From contig CAJTRW010000001.1 in the NCBI GenBank assembly GCA_910578765.1, forward strand, positions 83,802 to 101,282: a stretch of 17,481 nt of DNA. Reading direction: 5' to 3'. The notes beneath the pieces are model-generated. The model saw nothing but the letters and a program-made list of their open reading frames with translations, did not search any database and was not told the origin of the DNA. Positions 12,154 through 17,481 of the stretch are shown here, one piece after another. The translations under genes were made by a program, and so were the position numbers. The stretch comes from an uncultured Christensenella sp. GTDB lineage: Bacteria > Bacillota > Clostridia > Christensenellales > Borkfalkiaceae. How positions within the stretch are numbered: position 1 is the stretch's first letter; the number at the start of each line of letters is the position of its first letter.

Positions 12154-14917
12154 ACTTCACTCCTCCATTGTAAACAACAACTTGTCCAAATCGCTTTATG
12201 TCGGCAATTATATCGCTGAAAAACCTTCTTTTACCCCCATCTGGTATTTTCATATCAATTTGAGACAGCGTAGTAGGGTTACCGAATATAAACAATTTAT
12301 CTCTTGCGCGCGACATTGAAACGTTAATTCGTCTGAAATCGTCCAGAAAATTTCTTTGCGACTCATCTGTAACAACAGTATTCACAAGAACGATATCCGT
12401 TTCCCTCCCCTGAAAAGCGTCAACCGTATCAATTTCAAAGCTCTTAAAAGTCTTCCTTGCTTGATTAATTAGTTCAAGGTTCAGCTTCTGAAACTTGTCA
12501 ATTTGTGCAGCATACGGGAATATTGCCGATACGGATACAGTAGAAGGATTTACTGTGTTTTCCAATAAATCCGCCAACACTTCCTTTGTCGCATACAGTT
12601 CTTCTATATTATACCTTGATGTACCTTCTTTAGCTTCCTTACCGTTTTTTACATCCACAAAGAAAACGTCACGGTCGTTAAATATATTAAATTTCTCGCT
12701 GAACTTAACTTTAGAAGGTTTAACTATTTCTCGTCTGTTTATGAGAGTATTATTATAAAAAATATTATATGTGTTGAGTACTCCTTTAACAGAGCGATAA
12801 TTGACGTTTAGAGTAACAAGTCTGCCAACTTTTTGTGCTTTCTGTAAAGTTTTGGCGAACACAGACTGCTCGTAAAGAACTTTTAAGCGTTCAAACTTAT
12901 CTTCGTCAAATGACGGCAATTCTTTAACCTCATCCTTACTGAATTCGAGTAACGGCGCAAGCTGAAAGTCGTCTCCAACCATTATTATTTTTTTAACGTA
13001 AGGCAAATACCTGAGAACTTCAGTTATAGGGCATTTTGATACTTCGTCAATAATAAGCCAATCATATCCGTCAAGTAAATCAAGTCCTTTTCTACCGCCT
13101 ATGACACTTGTGGTAGTAGTTGCCCCTAAAACGGAATATTCCTGAGGAGTAATGTTTTCAGAAAATCTAAACTTATTTTCCCCATTGAATTTTTCCATAT
13201 CATCGGATAATCTTTTTTTAAGCGCAATGTTTTTACTGCGCATATTATGTTGAGCAAATTTCTTCGCCCACGTTTTATACAGTGTTGAATCTATTTCCGA
13301 GCCTGAATATTTATTGCGACGATTAGTTATTCTATTGGGAATAATCAAATCGTAATTTTCCATCAGCTTGTCCAACACGTTATCTATTGCTACGTGAGTT
13401 TGCGAAGAGATAACCACTTTTTCATGCAACTCTTTTGTAATATATTGTACGATTGCATTGATAACATGAGTCTTGCCTGTTCCGGGAGGGCCTTTTATTA
13501 AACTTACGGGCGATCCGTCCGTTGCCATTATAAAAGCCTGCTTCTGCGATTCATCAAGTCCTTCAAGATAACTATCCTTACCATCGCCTTGAGTTCTTTT
13601 TATGCGCTTATTTGGCATTGTTTTTGACCCGATAATGTATTCAAGCAACTCAGCCGCCGCACCTGTTTCTCCTTGCTTAATAAGCCGCAAAGAGTTATCA
13701 ATTGATTCAAGCTTAACCTTTTGTCCCATATCGTATAAATGAAGATATTTAAAACTTCCGGTGGTTTTAAGCTCACCTGATAAAATTAAAAACCCATCTT
13801 CTTCTGATATATTAACTAAACCGAACGAACAAAGTTGCTTTACGTTATAATCGCTTATTTCGTCCTCGTTACTTAAATACAGGTTATCCGCAAAACTTCT
13901 TATTTTTTTAATTTCCTTTTCGCCGCCCTTAACCTTTATATTCACGAATTCCTGAATTTTGTCACGCAGTTCCTCTTTAAGCTGTTCATACTTGTATTGT
14001 TCAAGCTTATAACCCATAACAATACCGTTCAGGTTTGTAATTGCGTTTGCTTCATCTATTTCAATGTCTTTCTCATTGACAGAAACAAAATAAAAGGGGG
14101 GTGAGATTGTCTCTATGTTATATGTGACGTTATTATTCAGTTCACTTGACAGAGTCTTATAAAATCCGAAAATGTCCATAAACTCATCGAATTGCGACAA
14201 ATTAAATACAAACTTCGGCTCAGCCGCAATACGCGCCAAACAACTTTGCATCGGCGATATTTCTGTAGGGAAATTACCGAACTGAATTTCCATACCAATC
14301 CCTTCAACACCTTTAAAATCTGTTTTATCTTCAATTAGGGCCTTTGTGACATAAAACTCTCCACCATACGGGCTTACAAAAGAACAACAAAGATTCCCCA
14401 TAAGAATGAGGCATCCGCCTTTTGACATCTTAAAAACCATTTTCATCCTTTTTATACCGTTAAGGTTACGGTTGTCACGTTTATCATATTCAAGTTCAAG
14501 CTTGTTTGTAGTAAGCTTTACTTTATGTACTTTACCGTCGTCTATTGCATCTATTAATTCAAGTTCTCTTTCATGCTCTTCTTTACGCAAAAAATCAGCA
14601 CGTTTTAATTTCACTATAATACTATCCATTATTTTATCCTCATTATCTTCAATTGCTTTTTGAGTTAATTTCAAACTTGGTCTGAGTTCAGCAACAATTA
14701 AATCTATTGTATCCCCTATTTGAGCCATATAGTCATAAACGTTGTACTCATAACAATCAAGTTCTTCTTTAGGTACAGGGATTTCTCTCTTTGAAAAGGG
14801 AAGTAATACTTGCAAGCCTTCTTCAGTCGCCTGCGATATCGTAGCCTGAACTATTTGTCCCTTTTCATATTTTGATAAATTATCAATTCTTGCACAAATA
14901 TTAAAAAAACTCGCCAT
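12119..14917 (-). CDS. Upf1/Dna2-like superfamily 1 helicase, 932 aa, with N-terminal S1-like domain
   Basis: A complete SF1B-type helicase. Motif I GPPGTGKT is at 476-483, motif II DEVSK at 624-628 (II-DE), motif III GDDFQLAP near 648-655, motif V VDAFQGRE near 832-839, and motif VI NVSMSRARDK near 865-874. Residues about 18-88 (KGQIVQATISQATEEGLQVL) look like an S1/OB nucleic-acid-binding fold. The 380 residues between this and motif I are unfamiliar and may carry the specific function. Such enzymes unwind or translocate on RNA or DNA, and Upf1-like versions recur in phage-defence operons. AGGAGA eight bases upstream fixes ATG 14917. It is third in a four-gene operon. I see no fused nuclease domain, so cleavage, if any, would come from a partner. 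Confidence 0.9.
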   Translation of the reverse strand: MASFFNICARIDNLSKYEKGQIVQATISQATEEGLQVLLPFSKREIPVPKEELDCYEYNVYDYMAQIGDTIDLIVAELRPSLKLTQKAIEDNEDKIMDSIIVKLKRADFLRKEEHERELELIDAIDDGKVHKVKLTTNKLELEYDKRDNRNLNGIKRMKMVFKMSKGGCLILMGNLCCSFVSPYGGEFYVTKALIEDKTDFKGVEGIGMEIQFGNFPTEISPMQSCLARIAAEPKFVFNLSQFDEFMDIFGFYKTLSSELNNNVTYNIETISPPFYFVSVNEKDIEIDEANAITNLNGIVMGYKLEQYKYEQLKEELRDKIQEFVNIKVKGGEKEIKKIRSFADNLYLSNEDEISDYNVKQLCSFGLVNISEEDGFLILSGELKTTGSFKYLHLYDMGQKVKLESIDNSLRLIKQGETGAAAELLEYIIGSKTMPNKRIKRTQGDGKDSYLEGLDESQKQAFIMATDGSPVSLIKGPPGTGKTHVINAIVQYITKELHEKVVISSQTHVAIDNVLDKLMENYDLIIPNRITNRRNKYSGSEIDSTLYKTWAKKFAQHNMRSKNIALKKRLSDDMEKFNGENKFRFSENITPQEYSVLGATTTTSVIGGRKGLDLLDGYDWLIIDEVSKCPITEVLRYLPYVKKIIMVGDDFQLAPLLEFSKDEVKELPSFDEDKFERLKVLYEQSVFAKTLQKAQKVGRLVTLNVNYRSVKGVLNTYNIFYNNTLINRREIVKPSKVKFSEKFNIFNDRDVFFVDVKNGKEAKEGTSRYNIEELYATKEVLADLLENTVNPSTVSVSAIFPYAAQIDKFQKLNLELINQARKTFKSFEIDTVDAFQGRETDIVLVNTVVTDESQRNFLDDFRRINVSMSRARDKLFIFGNPTTLSQIDMKIPDGGKRRFFSDIIADIKRFGQVVVYNGGVKYDTGKSKIKID

Positions 14918-14940
14918 AAAAATTTTCTCCTAATAAAATA

Positions 14941-15762
14941 TTACGAAGTTGCTAAAGCAACAGACGGGTTATAGCAGTTGTCCTTTGCTTTTTTAAACCA
15001 TTTAGCCGCATTCTCTTCGCTCTGCTCTACAAAATCACCATTCCTATACATTAAGCCTACACAAAAATAAGTATATCCTGTCCACATATTACGTTCGTCC
15101 ACAGCATTTGTTTTTAATAACGCCGCCTTAATAAAATTGTAAGAATAATCCAAGTTGCTATGCTTGCAAAAATATTCCGACGCCTTATCAATATTCGGCT
15201 CAGTACCTTCACCGCAGGCATACATCTTACCTAAGATGAGCCAAGCGTGATGATTTTCGGCTGCTTTTTCAAACCATTCAAAAGCTTTATCAATATCGTT
15301 CAATTCACGATAAAAAATACAGCCAATTTCATACATCGCGCTATCATTGCCAAGTGCGGCAGATTTTTTAAAATAATTCAATGCTTTCTCATGATTTTCA
15401 AGTACGCTATTACCCGTGCGATATGCTTCGCCAATTCTGAAATAACATGCACTTAGATAATGTTGTGCATCCCGATAACCACTACTTGCCGCCTGTTTAT
15501 AACATTTTAGCGCTTTGCTGAAATTTCTTTTAACTCCGATGCCTCGTTCATACAATTCCCCAAGCCGATAATGCGCTTCAACCAAGCCACCTTCAGTGGC
15601 TTTTTTTATCCATTTGAAAGCTTCTTTGCTGTTGTATTTTACGCCTTCTCCGTGATAATACTTCAAACCAAGCGCATATTGCGCCGCAACACTTCCGTTA
15701 TGAGCCAATTCAAAACATTTGTTAAAACTTAATTTACTGTAATCTATTTCTTTTTGGACCAT
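14941..15762 (-). CDS. Sel1-repeat (TPR-like) protein
   Basis: A 273-residue protein built from about six Sel1-type helical repeats, for example AQYALGLKYYHGEGV, AHYRLGELYERGIGV and AWLILGKMYACGEGT, each followed by an A-x-x-W/Y-[FIY]-x-K-A helix. The repeats form a solenoid used for protein-protein binding. ATG 15762 is preferred because AGGAG lies eight bases upstream. Two in-frame upstream ATGs (15798, 15768) lack proper spacing. There is no signal peptide, so it is cytoplasmic. It is second in the operon, 23 bases before the helicase gene, and might serve as a scaffold or sensor for it. Partner binding is inferred from fold and position. Confidence 0.88.
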   Translation of the reverse strand: MVQKEIDYSKLSFNKCFELAHNGSVAAQYALGLKYYHGEGVKYNSKEAFKWIKKATEGGLVEAHYRLGELYERGIGVKRNFSKALKCYKQAASSGYRDAQHYLSACYFRIGEAYRTGNSVLENHEKALNYFKKSAALGNDSAMYEIGCIFYRELNDIDKAFEWFEKAAENHHAWLILGKMYACGEGTEPNIDKASEYFCKHSNLDYSYNFIKAALLKTNAVDERNMWTGYTYFCVGLMYRNGDFVEQSEENAAKWFKKAKDNCYNPSVALATS

Positions 15763-15814
15763 TTGCATTTCTCCTAAAATTATAACATAAATTATCAAAT
15801 TTCGTCAATGAAGA

Positions 15815-16156
15815 CTATGCTGTCAGCAGTTCAAAATTTCCGGCTTTAATTTTGCTGCGATTGTAACTTGTTTTCTTCTTACTTTCCTTTTTCAAAGTAC
15901 GTTCAAGAATTGCGATACCATATTCTTTTTCAATATACTTAATTGCGGGAAGTAGTTTTTCAATCGTCTTACGCGTTGCCCAACTACGCACATTTGTTAT
16001 ATCAAGAGCATGTGTAAGGGGTTTACCATTTTCAAAGTAGTCTCGATTGCTTGCCCTGTAACTTTGAATAAATAAAAGATAACTTTCCTGCCCCACGCGC
16101 AAATTGAATTCTTGTTTACCACCTGATATTGTCTTACAATAAATCTCTGTTTTCAT
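15815..16156 (-). CDS. 113-aa protein of unknown function
   Basis: A small basic protein reading MKTEIYCKTISGGKQEFNLR, then a region with LFIQSYRASNRDYFENG, a helical part (TRKTIEKLLPAIKYIEKEYG) and a Lys-rich tail. I recall similar short proteins of mobile clostridial regions that begin MKTEIY-K-T and have a [YF]-L-F-x-Q-x-Y-R motif, but no function is known to me. AAGGAGA precedes the ATG at good spacing. It is the first gene of the four-gene operon, 52 bases before the Sel1 gene, and opposite the WYL-type regulator gene. Confidence 0.75.
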   Translation of the reverse strand: MKTEIYCKTISGGKQEFNLRVGQESYLLFIQSYRASNRDYFENGKPLTHALDITNVRSWATRKTIEKLLPAIKYIEKEYGIAILERTLKKESKKKTSYNRSKIKAGNFELLTA

Positions 16157-16186
16157 TTGTTTTGTCTCCTTGATTTTTGTATTTTA

Positions 16187-16195
16187 ATTATATCA
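16187..16195 (-). promoter_or_regulatory. Extended -10 promoter of the helicase operon
   Basis: Minus strand TGATATAAT (16195-16187) is a perfect extended -10 (TGnTATAAT), with no recognisable -35 at the usual distance. Such promoters often depend on a regulator, and the divergent WYL-type gene is the obvious candidate. Confidence 0.55.
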
Positions 16196-16296
16196 CGTTA
16201 AATCGGTAATTTTATGGCAGAATAGAAATAATTTTTGTTCCTATTTTCTTAAATTTATAGCGTTTTTAAATATATTTTGTACATAATTTAGCACTT

Positions 16297-16313
16297 AAAT
16301 ATTGCAAATATTT
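16297..16313. promoter_or_regulatory. Small palindrome over the -35 of the WYL-type gene
   Basis: AAATATT-GCA-AATATTT is a perfect 7-bp inverted repeat centred at 16305, on top of TTGCAA. It is a candidate operator for autoregulation, but in such AT-rich DNA the chance of coincidence is real. Confidence 0.35.
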
Positions 16314-16330
16314 TAATTATTTGTTAGAAT
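16302..16330 (+). promoter_or_regulatory. Promoter of the WYL-type regulator gene
   Basis: TTGCAA (16302-16307), 17-base spacer, TAGAAT (16325-16330). The start point would be about ten bases before the ATG, leaving a minimal leader that begins at the ribosome binding site GAGGTG (16337-16342). Confidence 0.55.
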
Positions 16331-16346
16331 ACATATGAGGTGAATT

Positions 16347-17408
16347 ATGTTCGATAAAAATATAGACCACGAAAAACAACACATCAATCTTTCAGATGTC
16401 ACATGGCTTGTCATCGAAGATGATATACGTAGTTTCTACACTTACGAAGACAAAGAAACATTTTCTGGCTTTATGAATACCATATTCATTAACTATAATG
16501 AAGACGCAGATGCGTCTTTTAGTTCGCGGCGGGAAGAATACAGAACTAAACTTGACGATATCCTTTTTGACGGCAACAAGCACACAGAAGAAATCAAACA
16601 AAAATTATTAGGCAGCTATGTTTCAGAATTAAAAGAAAAAGCCTTCTCGTATCCAAAAGGAGAAGGCAGGAAATTTCGTTTAAACGTTAAAAGCCAAGAG
16701 CTTCTTACTAATCATCCGGACGGTAGAGAGTATAACCACATGCGCGGAGATTACCTTAAAGCAATTTATGAACAATATGCAACACTGCCTACATATATTC
16801 GTGAGCAAATTTTCTTCAAAAATATTATTGATGAAATTAACAATGCTATAGTTATAGGCAAGAAACTTAGAATATCTTTGCTGGCAAAAACGAATAAGCC
16901 CTCTGAAATTTCACAATTCAGATATTTAGTAAAACCCTACGCCATCAGACAGGACAGAACCAATACCTTTAATTATCTGATAGGGTATTCTGTAAGGTTA
17001 AACGAAAGCAATGAACCCATTTCGAATGAACGAATATCAAGTTTTCGTATTTCAAGAATCGACAGTATTAAACTTGTTTCAACGTTTTTTCTATCAAAAG
17101 AAAAAAGAACTGAAATCGAAAAAACCATAAAAGAAAAGGGCGTACAATTTATGGCTGGAGAGTTGATAAATATAACCGTTTTATTTACTGATAAAGGTTT
17201 TGACGATTTCAACCGACAAAGTTATATGCGACCTCGATTTTACGATAAAATTGATAAAAATACATATATATTTCATTGCACAGAATTTCAAGCAATAAAC
17301 TACTTCCTTAAATTCGGAATGGATGCGCAGATAATCGAACCACCAGAACTAAGAAATACTATGAAATTAAGGTACGAAACCGCTTTGAACGCATATACCG
17401 ATTCATAA
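16347..17408 (+). CDS. WYL-domain-like transcriptional regulator
   Basis: A 353-residue protein. Residues about 172-250 resemble a WYL domain: KLRISLLAKTN, then YLVKPYAIRQD and NTFNYLIGYSV in place of the usual W-Y-L-x-[GA], then SSFRISRIDSIKL. The rest (RRYMRPRF-like segment, HCTEFQAINYFLKFG) fits a C-terminal WCX-like extension. Residues 38-60 (TFSGFMNTIFINYNEDADAS) and YLKAIYEQYATLPTYIREQI (136-155) recall clostridial WYL proteins that lack a classic N-terminal winged helix. WYL regulators sense nucleic acids or nucleotides and control phage-defence loci (BrxR, CapW). Divergence from the helicase operon supports that role here. GAGGTG precedes the ATG, and a large palindrome follows the stop. 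Confidence 0.65.
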   Translation: MFDKNIDHEKQHINLSDVTWLVIEDDIRSFYTYEDKETFSGFMNTIFINYNEDADASFSSRREEYRTKLDDILFDGNKHTEEIKQKLLGSYVSELKEKAFSYPKGEGRKFRLNVKSQELLTNHPDGREYNHMRGDYLKAIYEQYATLPTYIREQIFFKNIIDEINNAIVIGKKLRISLLAKTNKPSEISQFRYLVKPYAIRQDRTNTFNYLIGYSVRLNESNEPISNERISSFRISRIDSIKLVSTFFLSKEKRTEIEKTIKEKGVQFMAGELINITVLFTDKGFDDFNRQSYMRPRFYDKIDKNTYIFHCTEFQAINYFLKFGMDAQIIEPPELRNTMKLRYETALNAYTDS

Positions 17409-17416
17409 TACAAGAT

Positions 17417-17476
17417 ATACTTATCGTTAAAACAGCCCGATTGAATTTTCAATCGGGCTGTTTTAACGATAAGTAT
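17417..17476. terminator. 29-bp perfect palindrome, probable bidirectional terminator
   Basis: The arms 17417-17445 and 17448-17476 are perfectly complementary with only two bases between them. It starts eight bases after the regulator stop codon. GC-rich core CAGCCCGATTGAA and A/T flanks (TTAAAA, TTTTAA) fit a terminator usable from both sides. The stem is much longer than termination needs. Confidence 0.75.
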
Positions 17477-17481
17477 TAAAC

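Noticed and set aside
10744..14917. Known two-gene helicase defence systems (e.g. Hachiman, Gabija, Mokosh)
   Set aside because: The helicase is SF1 Upf1-like, without a visible PLD, kinase or TOPRIM partner. The 469-aa protein shows no motif of HamA, GajA or MkoB, so I give no system name.
1..17481. CRISPR array, insertion sequence or phage integrase
   Set aside because: No regularly spaced repeats, no transposase or recombinase motifs and no terminal inverted repeats flanking a gene were seen in either strand.

Overview
The window looks like a chromosomal segment of an uncultured, probably gut-associated clostridial Bacillota. The coding signal and AGGAGG-type ribosome binding sites are Gram-positive, the promoters are canonical sigma-A type, and the queuosine operon sits behind what reads as a preQ1-I riboswitch. 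That assignment is inference from style and gene content, not from a marker gene.

Region 1 (1-2980) is chromosome with visible decay. It holds the start of a lipoprotein (minus strand, running off the left edge), a 5'-truncated ORF, an intact MATE-family efflux gene, a short Cys-containing ORF with its own promoter and terminator, the C-terminal stump of a TetR-type regulator, and a small membrane-protein gene that may lack its 5' end.

Region 2 (3000-6180) is a compact operon for preQ1, the queuosine precursor: consensus promoter, preQ1-I-like aptamer, leader terminator, then queD, queE, folE, queC and queF, and a strong terminator. FolE makes dihydroneopterin triphosphate, QueD makes CPH4, QueE makes CDG, QueC makes preQ0 and QueF makes preQ1. 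The end product would close the loop at the riboswitch.

Region 3 (6180-17481) is AT-richer and accessory. At its left border lies the 5' part of a tRNA-Leu(UAA) gene with no 3' half. Next comes a three-gene minus-strand unit (a frameshifted ORF, a zinc-ribbon protein and a GIY-YIG nuclease), a 43-residue zinc-ribbon gene, and an orphan promoter-terminator unit. A Fic-domain gene follows, with two matched palindromic operators in and upstream of its promoter. The largest block is a four-gene minus-strand operon (113-aa protein, Sel1-repeat protein, 932-aa Upf1-like SF1 helicase, 469-aa unknown protein). A WYL-type regulator gene diverges from it. This layout resembles a regulated phage-defence module, and I do not recognise the combination as a named system. 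A 30-bp imperfect direct repeat (6704 and 10567) brackets the GIY-YIG to Fic-promoter segment. A 35-nt hairpin element follows both the Fic and the 469-aa genes. No integrase, transposase or CRISPR array is visible.
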